Positions 33,743 to 43,139 of a stretch of DNA of 64,000 nt are shown piece after piece. The stretch lies in contig NZ_JAPEOX010000001.1 in the NCBI RefSeq assembly GCF_026340675.1, positions 4,650,001 through 4,714,000 on the forward strand, given 5' to 3'. The position numbers and the translations under genes are program-made. The stretch is from Streptomyces sp. NBC_01264. GTDB taxonomy: Bacteria > Actinomycetota > Actinomycetes > Streptomycetales > Streptomycetaceae. Every line of letters begins with the position of its first letter. Position 1 is the first letter of the stretch. The notes under the pieces are model-generated. The model was given only the letters and a program-made list of their open reading frames with translations, was not told where the DNA came from and did not search any database.

Positions 33743-34951
33743 ATGACCGAGAACCTCCGCCGCGAAGGCGAGTACCCCCAGGAAAACCGCCCCCAGCAGC
33801 CCGCCCCCTGGGGTGAGGACTGGCAGCACGGTCGTGATCGGCTCGCGCAGGACGCCTCGTACCCGCCGCCCCCGTCCTACCCCCCGGCGGCCGCCCCCGG
33901 CTGGCACGAGGCCCACGCCGCCCCGGTCATCCAGGGCGAGACCGTCCCCCAGCACAGCGGCGGCGGCGCCGGCGACGGCGGCTGGGCCACCTGGGGTGAG
34001 GCCGCCCCGGCGGCCCCCGCGCCGCAGGGGCACGGCCACGCCCGGGCCAAGCGTCCGGTCGCCCTCCTCGCCGCCGTGGCCCTCGCGGCCGCCGTCGTCG
34101 GCGGCGGAACGGCCGCCGCGGTCCAGCAGATGCTGAACAAGAGCAACGGCACCGGCAGCGGCGTCAACGGCAGCACCATCTCCCAGTCGAGCAACGGCAC
34201 CGTCTCCGGCGTAGCCGAGAACGTCAGCCCCTCCGTCGTCCGCATCGACACCCGCACCGGCTCCGGCCAGGGCACCGGATCCGGCATCGTGATCACCGCC
34301 GACGGCGAGATCGTCACCAACAACCACGTGGTCGACGGCGCGAGCCAGATCCAGGTGACGATGAGCGACGGCAAGAAGTACAGCGCGAAGATCGTCGGCA
34401 CGGACCCGGACAAGGACCTCGCCCTCATCAAGCTGGAAGGCGCGAGCGGCCTCAAGCCCGCGAACCTCGGCAACTCCGACAACACCAAGATCGGCGACGA
34501 GGTCGTCGCCATCGGCTCCCCCGACGGCCTCACCGGCACGGTCACCAGCGGCATCGTCTCCGCGCTCGACCGCGAGGTGAAGGTCCCGAAGTCGGAGCAG
34601 CAGCAGTCCCCCCAGAACGGCTACCCGTTCTCCTACGGCGGCCAGCAGTTCAACGGGAACACCGGCACGGACACCACCTCGTACAAGGCCATCCAGACCG
34701 ACGCCTCCCTCAACCCGGGCAACTCCGGCGGCGCCCTGGTCAACATGAACGGCGAGATCGTGGGCATGCCCTCCGCGATCTACTCCCCCTCCAGCGGCAG
34801 CGGCTCCGCCGGCAGCGTCGGCCTCGGCTTCGCCATCCCCGTCAACACCATCAAGGCCGACCTCCCCTCGCTCCGCAAGGGCGGCCCCGGCGGCAACGGC
34901 AGCAACAACAGCGGCAACAACGCCGCCAACGGTTTCGGGACCTCCTTCTAG
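33743..34951 (+). CDS. Membrane-anchored HtrA-like trypsin protease without PDZ
   Basis: 402 residues. Cytoplasmic Pro/His/Gln-rich region (1-103), TM (about 104-127: RPVALLAAVALAAAVVGGGTAA), linker of Ser/Asn/Gly, then a trypsin-fold domain with triad His195 (TNNHVVDG), Asp225 (DPDKDLALIKL) and Ser328 (NPGNSGGALV). It ends with a Gly/Asn tail and has no PDZ domain, unlike classical DegP/PepD. It directly precedes the MprAB-like pair, as the protease gene pepD accompanies mprAB in mycobacteria, so an envelope-stress role is inferred. Confidence 0.9.
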   Translation: MTENLRREGEYPQENRPQQPAPWGEDWQHGRDRLAQDASYPPPPSYPPAAAPGWHEAHAAPVIQGETVPQHSGGGAGDGGWATWGEAAPAAPAPQGHGHARAKRPVALLAAVALAAAVVGGGTAAAVQQMLNKSNGTGSGVNGSTISQSSNGTVSGVAENVSPSVVRIDTRTGSGQGTGSGIVITADGEIVTNNHVVDGASQIQVTMSDGKKYSAKIVGTDPDKDLALIKLEGASGLKPANLGNSDNTKIGDEVVAIGSPDGLTGTVTSGIVSALDREVKVPKSEQQQSPQNGYPFSYGGQQFNGNTGTDTTSYKAIQTDASLNPGNSGGALVNMNGEIVGMPSAIYSPSSGSGSAGSVGLGFAIPVNTIKADLPSLRKGGPGGNGSNNSGNNAANGFGTSF

Positions 34952-35015
34952 CCCGACTTCCAGCCCGCCCGTGCGAGCCTGGTAGGAGACCGACCACCAC
35001 CTGGGGGGACCCCGT

Positions 35016-35753
35016 ATGAGCGCCGAAGGCGACCAGCAGCGCATCCTCGTCGTCGACGACGAACCGGCCGTACGCGAGGCCCTGCGCCGCAGCCTGGCCT
35101 TCGAGGGGTACGGCACGCAGACCGCCGTCGACGGACTCGACGCCCTCGACCAGGCGGACTCGTACCACCCCGACCTGATCATCCTGGACATCCAGATGCC
35201 GCGGATGGACGGCCTGACCGCCGCCCGCCGCCTGCGTGCCGCCGGCAGCACCACGCCGGTCCTGATGCTGACCGCCCGCGACACGGTCGGCGACCGCGTC
35301 ACCGGCCTCGACGCGGGCGCCGACGACTACCTGGTCAAGCCGTTCGAGCTGGACGAGCTCTTCGCCCGCGTCCGCGCCCTGCTGCGCCGCAGCTCCTACG
35401 CCGCCCCCTCCGCCGGGGACGGCGGATCCGCCGACGCCGACGCGCTGACCTTCGGCGACCTGCGCATGGACCTCGCCACCCGCGAGGTCACCCGCGGCGG
35501 GCGCCCGGTGGAGCTGACCCGTACCGAGTTCACCCTGCTGGAGATGTTCCTCGCGCACCCGCGCCAGGTCCTGACCCGCGAGCAGATCCTCAAGACCGTA
35601 TGGGGCTTCGACTTCGAGCCCAGCTCCAACTCCCTGGACGTGTACGTGATGTACCTGCGCCGCAAGACCGAGGCCGGGGGCGAGCCCCGCCTGGTCCACA
35701 CCGTACGAGGGGTGGGCTACGTCCTGCGCGCGGGCGAGAGCGGGCCGGAGTGA
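35016..35753 (+). CDS. OmpR-family response regulator (MprA-like)
   Basis: 245 residues. Receiver domain with Asp14/Asp15 acidic pocket, phosphoacceptor Asp58 in [13 protein letters not shown] and Lys in [11 protein letters not shown]; linker; winged helix with [36 protein letters not shown] and [16 protein letters not shown] follows the CTGGGGGGACCCCGT site. Its TGA overlaps the kinase GTG. Closest named relative by feature and context is MprA of mycobacteria. Confidence 0.92.
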   Translation: MSAEGDQQRILVVDDEPAVREALRRSLAFEGYGTQTAVDGLDALDQADSYHPDLIILDIQMPRMDGLTAARRLRAAGSTTPVLMLTARDTVGDRVTGLDAGADDYLVKPFELDELFARVRALLRRSSYAAPSAGDGGSADADALTFGDLRMDLATREVTRGGRPVELTRTEFTLLEMFLAHPRQVLTREQILKTVWGFDFEPSSNSLDVYVMYLRRKTEAGGEPRLVHTVRGVGYVLRAGESGPE

Positions 35754-37189
35754 GCCCCGCCGCCAGATTCCGCGGACTCCCGCTCCGCTCCCGGCTCGCC
35801 CTGCTGGTCACCGTCGCGGTGGCGCTCGCCGTCGCGGCGGTCGCCTGCGTGAGCTGGTTCATGGTCCGCACGCAGCTGAACGACCAGCTGAACAGCTCCT
35901 TGCGCTCCACCAACGCCCGGGCCCAGGCGAGCCAGACGCTGAACCAGATCAGGTGCCAGGACAAGGTTCCCGGACCCTTCGAGAACAACCTGAGCGCGCA
36001 GGTGCAGATCGTGCTCCCGACGGGCGACCGCTGCTGGGTGGACGGGAAGGACACCCTCCCGGTCACCGACTACGACCTCGACGTGGCCAAGCGGCTGCGC
36101 GGAGCGACCCTGTACGACGGCAGGACCACGGACGGCACGCCCGTCCGCGTCTACACGCAGCCGGTGGAGCTGTCCGCCGGCCCGAACGTGCAGAACGCCG
36201 CGATCTCGGTGGCCAAGCCCCTCTCGGACGTCACCGAGCCCCTGTCCACCCTGGCCTGGGTCCTGCTCTTCGTCTCCGGCGTCGGCATCCTCGGCGCGGG
36301 CGTCGCCGGCCTCTGGGTGGCCCGTACGGGGCTGCGCCCGGTCGACGAACTGACCGGCGCCGTCGAGCACATCGCCCGCACCGAGGACCTGACCGTACGG
36401 ATCCCCGACGAGGGCGACGACGAGATCGCCCGGCTGTCGCGGTCCTTCAACTCCATGACGGCCGCGCTCGCCTCCTCCCAGGAACGCCAGGCCCAGCTGA
36501 TCGCTGACGCCGGGCACGAGCTGCGCACCCCGCTCACCTCGCTGCGCACCAACATCGAGCTGCTGGCGCGCAGCGAGGAGACCGGCCGGGCCATCCCGCC
36601 CGAGGACCGCAAGGAGCTGCTGGCCTCGGTGAAGGCGCAGATGACGGAACTGGCTTCGCTGATCGGCGACTTGCAGGAGCTGTCCCGCCCGGACGCGACC
36701 ACCCCCGGCCCGCTCGGCGTGGTGGCCCTGCACGAGATCGCGGGCACGGCCCTGTCCCGGGCCCGACTGCGCGGTCCGGAGCTGGAGTTCGACTCGGACC
36801 TGGCGCCCTGGTACGTACGCGGGGAGGCTGCGGCCCTGGAGCGGGCGGTGGTCAACGTCCTGGACAACGCGGTGAAGTTCAGCCCGCCGGGCAGCACCGT
36901 CACCGTGTCGCTGCGCGCGGGCGAGCTGACCGTACGGGACCGCGGCCCCGGCATCCCGGCCGACGACCTCCCGCACGTCTTCGAGCGCTTCTGGCGCTCC
37001 CCGTCCGCCCGGGCCCTGCCCGGAAGCGGCCTCGGCCTGTCCATCGTGGCCCGTACGGTGCAGCGCGCGGGCGGCACGGCCGCCCTGCGCGCCCCGGCGG
37101 ACGGCGGCCCGGGGACGGAGGCGGTCCTCAGCATCCCGGGCGCCCCCACTCCGCCGCCCGCGCAGGCGTCAGTTGTGCCGGATCAGTGA
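35750..37189 (+). CDS. Sensor histidine kinase (MprB-like)
   Basis: 479 residues from GTG 35750. TM1 (about 16-37), an external domain of about 125 residues with two Cys (IRCQDKV, DRCWVDG), TM2 (about 160-185), HAMP ([23 protein letters not shown]), HisKA with phosphoacceptor in [16 protein letters not shown], and HATPase with [19 protein letters not shown] and [13 protein letters not shown]. Translationally coupled to the regulator. Its end overlaps the convergent PLC gene by 21 bp. Confidence 0.92.
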   Translation: MSPAARFRGLPLRSRLALLVTVAVALAVAAVACVSWFMVRTQLNDQLNSSLRSTNARAQASQTLNQIRCQDKVPGPFENNLSAQVQIVLPTGDRCWVDGKDTLPVTDYDLDVAKRLRGATLYDGRTTDGTPVRVYTQPVELSAGPNVQNAAISVAKPLSDVTEPLSTLAWVLLFVSGVGILGAGVAGLWVARTGLRPVDELTGAVEHIARTEDLTVRIPDEGDDEIARLSRSFNSMTAALASSQERQAQLIADAGHELRTPLTSLRTNIELLARSEETGRAIPPEDRKELLASVKAQMTELASLIGDLQELSRPDATTPGPLGVVALHEIAGTALSRARLRGPELEFDSDLAPWYVRGEAAALERAVVNVLDNAVKFSPPGSTVTVSLRAGELTVRDRGPGIPADDLPHVFERFWRSPSARALPGSGLGLSIVARTVQRAGGTAALRAPADGGPGTEAVLSIPGAPTPPPAQASVVPDQ

Positions 37190-38155
37190 GGCGACCAGGC
37201 CGGAGCGGGTGTTGGGGAAGTCCATCGGGACGATCCCGAGCCCGGTCCGGCCGGCCAGCTCGGAGCCGTCGACGAAGGCGTGCACCTGCGGGCCCAGGCG
37301 GTCGGAGTTCCAGCGGGGCGGCAGGGCCGCGGCCGTGCTGGTGTAGTTCATGAAGAACCGGCCGGGCTGCTGGACGGCCTTGCGGAAGTGGTTCTCGATC
37401 TTGCCCCGCTTGGCGAAGGGCTCGGCCATGTAGTCGTCCTGGATGTCGAAGACGTTGCCGTCGCCGTAGCGCAGCCCGCCGGGCAGGCCGCCGTTGTCGG
37501 GGAACAGCAGCACCTTGCCGCGGACCTGGCCGAGGGTGGGCAGCGAGTCCGCGATCTTGAAGAGCGGGCTCCAGCCGCGGTTGTTCAGGTAGTCGTCGAA
37601 GACGGCGCGGAAGGTGGCGTCGCTGTCTTCCGAATACTCCTGCTTGAGCCGCATCAGCACGGTCTCGGTGGGGTGCGCGGCGAGGAAGTTCCAGCAGGCG
37701 GCGAGGACGTCGCCGAACATCAGGTTCTGGTAGTACGCGCCGTGGTGGATCGCGAACGATCCGCCGGTCACCCGGCAGCGGACGTCGAGGAAGCGGATCC
37801 CGGAGTCGAGCTGCTGCGCGATCGAGGTGTTCTGGCAGGCGACGTAGAGCCCGCCCCTGGTGGCGCCCGAGTCGTGGGTGCCGGGGATGGTCATCCGCTG
37901 GAGGGCGGTGGAGTCGCCGAGCCCGCTCATCCAGTCCTGGGTGGAGAGTGCGCTCGCCGCCTTGCCCGACGCGCCCGCCGCGGCGGCCGGTGCCGCACCG
38001 AGCCCGGCGACGACGCCCGTGGCGCCCAGGACCGCCGCCCCCGCCAGGAAGCTGCGCCGGCGCAGCCCCGTGGGCGCGACCGTCCCCGCGACCGTTGCCG
38101 TGTCCGCGCCCGCATCCGTGACTACGCCCGTCTCCGTGCCCGTGCCCACGCCCAT
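37169..38155 (-). CDS. Tat-exported phosphatidylinositol-specific phospholipase C-like protein
   Basis: 328 residues. Thr/Val/Gly-rich n-region, then a twin-arginine signal LRRRSFLAGAAVLGATGVV (about 31-49). Catalytic domain of the bacterial PI-PLC X type: first His in TIPGTHDSGATRG, second in FAIHHGAYYQN, with LDVRCRV and VLMRLKQEY supporting strands. Cleaves PI or GPI-like lipids outside the cell. ATG 38155 follows AAGGGGCGGAC. Confidence 0.9.
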   Translation of the reverse strand: MGVGTGTETGVVTDAGADTATVAGTVAPTGLRRRSFLAGAAVLGATGVVAGLGAAPAAAAGASGKAASALSTQDWMSGLGDSTALQRMTIPGTHDSGATRGGLYVACQNTSIAQQLDSGIRFLDVRCRVTGGSFAIHHGAYYQNLMFGDVLAACWNFLAAHPTETVLMRLKQEYSEDSDATFRAVFDDYLNNRGWSPLFKIADSLPTLGQVRGKVLLFPDNGGLPGGLRYGDGNVFDIQDDYMAEPFAKRGKIENHFRKAVQQPGRFFMNYTSTAAALPPRWNSDRLGPQVHAFVDGSELAGRTGLGIVPMDFPNTRSGLVASLIRHN

Positions 38156-38230
38156 GTCCGCCCCTTTGCCGACCCAGTGGTGGCCCGGATTATGGCGTGC
38201 GGAGCCATGCATTACTACCCACGGGTAGCG

Positions 38231-38800
38231 TCAGCTTTCGAGCAACTCCGCCATCAGGCGCAGGCCTTGGGCGAGGGACCGGCCGTCCGGAGCGTGCTCC
38301 GGGTCGGTCAGGCACTGCACCATGACCCCGGTCAGCAGCGCGATGTGCACCGATCCGAGGCTCCGTACGTCCTCCTCCGCGACCTCCTCGACGGGGACCC
38401 CGCGCAACTGCGCGGCCACCATGCGCCGGTTGCGGCGCTGCCCCTCGGCCAGGATCTCGAGGAGCTCCGGTGAGGACTGCGCGTGCACGAAGGCCTCGAC
38501 GGAGGCGGCCCAGAGCCAGCGCGTCTCGCCGAAGTCCCGGATCTTGCGGTCCCAGGTGTCGGCGTAACGCTCCCGCGCGGTGTCACCCTCCCCGGTGAGC
38601 CGGCCCGCCCCCGCGGCCCACTCGTCCATGGCCGCGAACAGCGCCTGGTTGAGCAGCACCTCGCGGGTGCCGAAGTGGTAGCCGATCGCGGCCATGCTCA
38701 CCTGCGCCGCCGAGGCGATGTCGCGCACGGTCGTCCGGAGGTAGCCCTTCTCCTCCAGGCAGCGCCTGGCTCCGGCCAGCAGGTCCTCGCGATTTCCCAT
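38231..38800 (-). CDS. TetR-family repressor
   Basis: 189 residues. N-terminal HTH (TVRDIASAAQVSMAAIGYHFGTREVLLNQAL, about 24-54) and a helical ligand domain. Divergent from an alpha/beta hydrolase gene; the 124-bp spacer holds a clear inverted repeat, so it probably represses that hydrolase and itself. Confidence 0.92.
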   Translation of the reverse strand: MGNREDLLAGARRCLEEKGYLRTTVRDIASAAQVSMAAIGYHFGTREVLLNQALFAAMDEWAAGAGRLTGEGDTARERYADTWDRKIRDFGETRWLWAASVEAFVHAQSSPELLEILAEGQRRNRRMVAAQLRGVPVEEVAEEDVRSLGSVHIALLTGVMVQCLTDPEHAPDGRSLAQGLRLMAELLES

Positions 38801-38826
38801 GCCCGGATCGTATCCGCGCCCCAGAT

Positions 38827-38868
38827 TTGGGCAAGCGCGCTACACAGCCGTATTGCGCACTTGCCCAA
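38827..38868. promoter_or_regulatory. Candidate TetR operator, 14-bp arms
   Basis: TTGGGCAAGCGCGC (38827-38840) and GCGCACTTGCCCAA (38855-38868) match at 13 of 14 positions as an inverted repeat with a 14-bp centre. It lies midway between the divergent TetR and hydrolase starts. Confidence 0.7.
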
Positions 38869-38924
38869 GTCCTGACAGGCTGAACTCACGCCCACCGACC
38901 AGCACACACGGGGAGAGCAACGCC

Positions 38925-39722
38925 ATGCACCACGAGCCGAAGCGCCACGAGCTGAAGATCGACGACCGCGCCCTGTCCTACCTGGACTTCGGCGGGCCCG
39001 GCCGCCCGCTGCTCGCCCTGCACGGCGGGCTCTCCGAGGCCGCCCACTTCACCGCCCTCGCCGCCGACCTCGGCGAGCAGTGGCGGGTCATCGCCCCCGA
39101 CCAGCGCGGGCACGGCGACTCCGGCCTCGCCTCCGAGTACAGCCGCGCGGGGTACGCCGCCGACGCCGCCGCCCTGCTGGAACACCTCGCTCCGGGCGGC
39201 CCCGTACCCGTCCTCGGCTTCTCCCTCGGCGGGGTCAACGCCTACCACCTGGCCGCCGCCCGGCCCGACCTGGTCGCCGCCCTGATCAACGTCGACGCCC
39301 CGGTGGAGAGCCCACGCCAGGACGCCCTGTCCTTCTGGGACTTCCTGCACGACCTCCCGTACGCCGCACCCACCCGCGAGGAACTCCTCGCCGCCCTCGG
39401 CCCGCTCGCCGAGGGGACCGGGCCCTTCCTGCGCCCGCTTGCGGACGACACCGGCTGGCGGCTGCCGTTCGACCCCGCGGCCACCCTGGCCACCCTCGCA
39501 GGGGACGACAGCTCGCGCTGGGACGTCTGGCTCGCGAGCACCTGCCCGGCGCTGCTCGTCCACGGGCTGCGCAGCGACGTGATCTCCCGGGAGCTGGCCG
39601 ACGCGATGGTCGCCCGGCGTCCCGGGACCTCGTACGCCGGCCTGGACACCGAGCACTTCGTGCCCTTCCAGGACCCGAAGGGCTTCGCCAAGGCCGTCGG
39701 CGCCTTCCTGGACACCCTGTAG
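38925..39722 (+). CDS. Alpha/beta hydrolase
   Basis: 265 residues, canonical fold: oxyanion loop ALHGGLSEAA, nucleophile Ser100 in GFSLGG, acid in the VHGLRSDVI region and catalytic His in DTEHFVPF. ATG follows GGGGAGAGCAACGCC. Substrate unknown. Regulated by the divergent TetR gene by inference. Confidence 0.9.
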   Translation: MHHEPKRHELKIDDRALSYLDFGGPGRPLLALHGGLSEAAHFTALAADLGEQWRVIAPDQRGHGDSGLASEYSRAGYAADAAALLEHLAPGGPVPVLGFSLGGVNAYHLAAARPDLVAALINVDAPVESPRQDALSFWDFLHDLPYAAPTREELLAALGPLAEGTGPFLRPLADDTGWRLPFDPAATLATLAGDDSSRWDVWLASTCPALLVHGLRSDVISRELADAMVARRPGTSYAGLDTEHFVPFQDPKGFAKAVGAFLDTL

Positions 39723-39740
39723 AGGACACCCGACAACGCC

Positions 39741-39777
39741 GAAGGGGGCGGCGGGCCGATGGCCCGCCGCCCCCTTC
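39741..39777. terminator. Bidirectional hairpin terminator
   Basis: A perfect 17-bp stem (39741-39757 with 39761-39777) and a 3-nt loop between the convergent hydrolase and 5'-nucleotidase genes. Confidence 0.85.
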
Positions 39778-39791
39778 AGAGGCAGGTGCTG

Positions 39792-41615
39792 CTACTTGAT
39801 GACCGTGATCCGGTCCGCCACCGGCGGGGCCAGCGGCGCGGCCGCCGAGGAGTGCCCGCTCAGGTAGGCGTTGAAGACGTCCAGGTCGGACGCGCCGACC
39901 AGCTTGTTCTTGTGCTCCTTCAGGACGGTGAAACCGTCACCGCCGCCCGCGAGGAACTCGTTCATCGCGACGCGGTAGGTCTTGGCCGGGTCGAGCGCCG
40001 CACCGTTCAGCTTCACCGAGTCCACGACGATGCGGTCCGCGCCCGCCTTCGTGGTGTCCAGGGTGTAGGAGAAGCCCTTGGAGATCTGCAGGATCTTCGG
40101 GTTCGGCCCGTTGACCGCACCGCTGACCTGCTGCTGAAGCATGGTGATCAGCTGGGCGCCGGTCAGGTCCACCACGTTCATCATGTTCGTGAACGGCTGG
40201 ACCGTGTACGACTCGCCGTACGTCACCACCCCGTCGCCCTCGGCGCCGGCGGCCTTGTAGGCCAGGTCCGCGCGGATGCCGCCCGGGTTCATGACGGCGA
40301 GCTGGGCGCCGCCCTTGGCCGCCGGGGCCAGGGCCTCCAGCTGCGCGTCGGCGATCACGTCACCGAGCGGCTTCTCGAACTCCGCCGAGCCGCGGCCCGC
40401 GATGTCGCCCGAGATGTAGCCCATCGGACGGTTCGCGATCGGGGCGGCCAGCGCGTTCCAGCGCTGGATGAGCGCGGTCAGGTCCGGGGCCTTGGGCTGG
40501 TCCCGGTCGACGACCTTCTGGACCACCAGCGGCGAGGCGATCGGCGTACGGACGATGTCCTTGGTCGCGCGATCGTACTTCAGCGTGGTGTCCGTGAACA
40601 GCCGGCCGTACGAGGCGGCCGAGGTGACCGTGCGCGGATTGCCCGCCGGGTCGGGGATGTTGCACGCGTACGCCTGGTGCGTGTGACCGGTCACCAGGGC
40701 GTCGACCTTCGGCGAGACGTTCTTCGCGATGTCGACGATGGCCCCGGAGATGCCGGCGCCGGCACCGGGCACGTTGCAGTCGTAGTTGTACGCGCCGCTC
40801 GCGGGCAGGCCGCCCTCGTGGATCAGCGCCACGATCGACTTCACGCCCTGCTTGTTCAGCTCGTCGGCGTACTTGTTGATCGTCTCGACCTCGTCGCCGA
40901 ACTTGAGGCCCTTGACCCCGTCGGCGGTCACGACGTCCGGCGTGCCCTCCAGGGTGACGCCGATGAAGCCGATCTTCACGTCCCCCTTCTTCCAGATGAA
41001 GGTGGGGTTCATCATCGGACGCTTGGTCTTCTCGTCGACCACGTTCGCGGCGAGGTACTTGAAGTCGGCGCCGCCGAACTCCTTGCCGTACTCGAAGCAG
41101 CCCTCGACCGGGTGGCAGCCGCCGTACTGCATGCGGCGCAGCTCGGTCTTGCCCTCGTCGAACTCGTGGTTCCCGACGCTGCTCACGTCCAGGTCGAGGT
41201 CGTTGAGCGCCTCGATGGCCGGCTCGTCGTGGAAGAGGCCCGACACCATCGGGCTGGCGCCGATCATGTCGCCGGCCGCGGCGGTGACGGAGTACTTGTG
41301 GCCCTTGCGGGCCTCGCGCAGGCCGGTGGCGAGGTACTCGACACCGCCCGCCGGTATGGCCTTGGTGGTGCCGTCGGCCTGACGCTCGGTCACGGTGCCC
41401 GAGGAGCCCTGCGGGGGCTCCAGCGTGCCGTGGAGGTCGTTGAACGACAGCATCTGCACGTCGACGGTACGGCCGTGGTCGTGGCCGTAACCGTCACCAC
41501 TCGCAGCTCCGGCCGGAAGGGCGGCGGCGATCATCGCACCGCCGGCCGTGGCCACGGCGAGGGCGGTGAGGGCCAACCGGCGGTTTCGGCGGTGCCGTTG
41601 TGGCGTCGCTGACAT
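39792..41615 (-). CDS. Secreted 5'-nucleotidase/UDP-sugar hydrolase family enzyme
   Basis: 607 residues. Signal peptide (1-about 37, cleavage after AGAAS). Calcineurin-like phosphoesterase domain with metal motifs LSFNDLHGTLEP, AAGDMIGASP, SVGNHEFDEG, ALIHEGG and VTGHTHQAY; then the 5'-nucleotidase C-terminal domain with NPGGIRADL and the substrate clamp FNAYL near the end. Releases phosphate from external nucleotides, which fits the phosphate theme, but I see no GTTCAC-type repeat in its 169-bp upstream region. Confidence 0.93.
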   Translation of the reverse strand: MSATPQRHRRNRRLALTALAVATAGGAMIAAALPAGAASGDGYGHDHGRTVDVQMLSFNDLHGTLEPPQGSSGTVTERQADGTTKAIPAGGVEYLATGLREARKGHKYSVTAAAGDMIGASPMVSGLFHDEPAIEALNDLDLDVSSVGNHEFDEGKTELRRMQYGGCHPVEGCFEYGKEFGGADFKYLAANVVDEKTKRPMMNPTFIWKKGDVKIGFIGVTLEGTPDVVTADGVKGLKFGDEVETINKYADELNKQGVKSIVALIHEGGLPASGAYNYDCNVPGAGAGISGAIVDIAKNVSPKVDALVTGHTHQAYACNIPDPAGNPRTVTSAASYGRLFTDTTLKYDRATKDIVRTPIASPLVVQKVVDRDQPKAPDLTALIQRWNALAAPIANRPMGYISGDIAGRGSAEFEKPLGDVIADAQLEALAPAAKGGAQLAVMNPGGIRADLAYKAAGAEGDGVVTYGESYTVQPFTNMMNVVDLTGAQLITMLQQQVSGAVNGPNPKILQISKGFSYTLDTTKAGADRIVVDSVKLNGAALDPAKTYRVAMNEFLAGGGDGFTVLKEHKNKLVGASDLDVFNAYLSGHSSAAAPLAPPVADRITVIK

Positions 41616-41771
41616 TTGGTCCCCTTTGCGGACAGCGATACATCTTGGGAGGTCTGCCGCAGCCTAGAGTCAACGCGCGTAGCGCGACAGGGGGTACCTG
41701 GTATCGAGCTGGTTACACGCAGACGACGAGGACCCGTCCGGGCCGCACCCCACCCGGCCCCACCGGGGTCG

Positions 41772-41777
41772 TAGGCT
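41772..41777 (+). promoter_or_regulatory. -10 element giving a leaderless mshD transcript
   Basis: TAGGCT ends 8 bases before the mshD ATG (41785), putting +1 at or one base before the A. The same TAGGCT-spacer-ATG layout occurs at ygfZ. Confidence 0.5.
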
Positions 41778-41784
41778 CGGTTCC

Positions 41785-42729
41785 ATGACTGACGACGCAG
41801 CAGTGGTCCTGGAGCCGGGACGGCAGATCCAGACCCTCGACGAACTGACGGACGAACAGGCCGACGCCGTTCTCGCCCTGATCGAGGACGCGGCCCGCAC
41901 CGACGGCACCACCGCCGTGTCCGAGCAGGGCCGGCTCCAGCTGCGCGGCGGAGCCAGGGAGGGGATCCGTCACTTCCTCCTCACCGCCGACGGACGGCTC
42001 GCCGGATACGGGCAACTGGAGGACACCGACCCGGTGGAGGCCCCCGCCGCCGAGCTCGTGGTCCACCCCGCGCTGCGCGGGCGCGGGCACGGGCGGACGC
42101 TGGGCACCGCCCTGCTGGCCGCCTCGGGCAAGCGGATCCGGGTGTGGGCGCACGGCGGCAAGTCAGCGGCCCGGCACCTCGCGCAGGTGCTCGGCCTGAC
42201 CCTGTTCCGCGAACTGCGCCAGCTCCGCCGCCCGCTCGGCGTGTCCACCGACACGGACACGGCCCCCCTGCCGGAGGCCGTCCTGCCCGCCGGCGTGACC
42301 GTACGCACCTTCGTGCCCGGCTCCGACGACGCCGCCTGGCTGGCCCTCAACGCGGCGGCCTTCGCCCACCACCCCGAGCAGGGCTCGCTCACGCAGCGGG
42401 ACCTGAACGACCGCATCGCGCAGCCCTGGTTCGACGCCGCGGGCTTCTTCCTCGCGGAGCGGGACGGCGAACTGATCGGCTTCCACTGGACGAAGGTGCA
42501 CGCCGAGCAGCAGCTCGGCGAGGTCTACGTCCTCGGAGTGCGCCCCGGCGCGCAGGGCGGCGGCCTCGGCAAGGCCCTCACGGCGATCGGGCTGCGCCAC
42601 CTGGCCGGGGCGGGCCTGCCCACGGCGATGCTCTACGTGGACGCCGACAACCCGGCGGCCCTGGCCGTGTACGAAGGCCTCGGCTTCTCCACCCACGAGG
42701 TGGACCTGATGTACCGCACGGAGAGCTGA
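41785..42729 (+). CDS. mshD: Mycothiol synthase (acetyl-CoA:Cys-GlcN-Ins acetyltransferase)
   Basis: Final step of mycothiol synthesis. 314 residues, tandem GNAT domains: N-terminal with acetyl-CoA loop ELVVHPALRGRGHGRTLG, C-terminal with YVLGVRPGAQGGGLGKALT and the MshD signature FHWTKVH and YVDADNPAALAVYEGLGF. The ATG probably sits at the transcription start. mshA lies 30 kb away; mshB and mshC are not in the window. Confidence 0.94.
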   Translation: MTDDAAVVLEPGRQIQTLDELTDEQADAVLALIEDAARTDGTTAVSEQGRLQLRGGAREGIRHFLLTADGRLAGYGQLEDTDPVEAPAAELVVHPALRGRGHGRTLGTALLAASGKRIRVWAHGGKSAARHLAQVLGLTLFRELRQLRRPLGVSTDTDTAPLPEAVLPAGVTVRTFVPGSDDAAWLALNAAAFAHHPEQGSLTQRDLNDRIAQPWFDAAGFFLAERDGELIGFHWTKVHAEQQLGEVYVLGVRPGAQGGGLGKALTAIGLRHLAGAGLPTAMLYVDADNPAALAVYEGLGFSTHEVDLMYRTES

Positions 42730-42797
42730 CCGGCACCCTGCCGCCCCGCCCCCGCCCCGCCCCCGGCCGGAGGCGGGGGGGGGCGGCCGGGGCACTT

Positions 42798-43139
42798 CTA
42801 CTTGGCGCCCAGCTCGCAGGCGCTCTCCGCGGTCCCCTTGGTCACCCCGGCCCCCTCGGTCAGACCGGACACGCATTCGTCCTGGGCACCGCCCAGCGCG
42901 ATGAGGCAGGACCCGCGGACGGACGCCGGGGCTCCACCGCCTTTCAGCTCCCGCTCGACCTGGTTGATGCAGGCCGAGACATCCGCGGGGGCCGCGTGAA
43001 CGGCCGGAGCCGCCAGGGACGCGCCACCGAGGACGAGGGTCAGACCGGCGAGGACACCGGCGATACGGGTCGACGTACGCAGGGGACGTACCTGCTCTCC
43101 GGGATCGCCGCGGCCCGGAACCTGGACGTACCGGACCAC
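42798..43139 (-). CDS. Small secreted Cys-containing protein
   Basis: Start uncertain; GTG 43139 gives 113 residues and the open frame extends to 43265. A Sec signal is evident (STRIAGVLAGLTLVLGGASLAAPAVHA), so the mature part is about 66 residues with four Cys (ACINQ, SCLIAL, ECVSG, ACELG) spaced for two disulphides. No family recognised. Confidence 0.6.
   Translation of the reverse strand: MVRYVQVPGRGDPGEQVRPLRTSTRIAGVLAGLTLVLGGASLAAPAVHAAPADVSACINQVERELKGGGAPASVRGSCLIALGGAQDECVSGLTEGAGVTKGTAESACELGAK

Noticed and set aside
41616..41784. PHO box before the 5'-nucleotidase gene
   Set aside because: No GTTCAC or GTGAAC repeat in the spacer.
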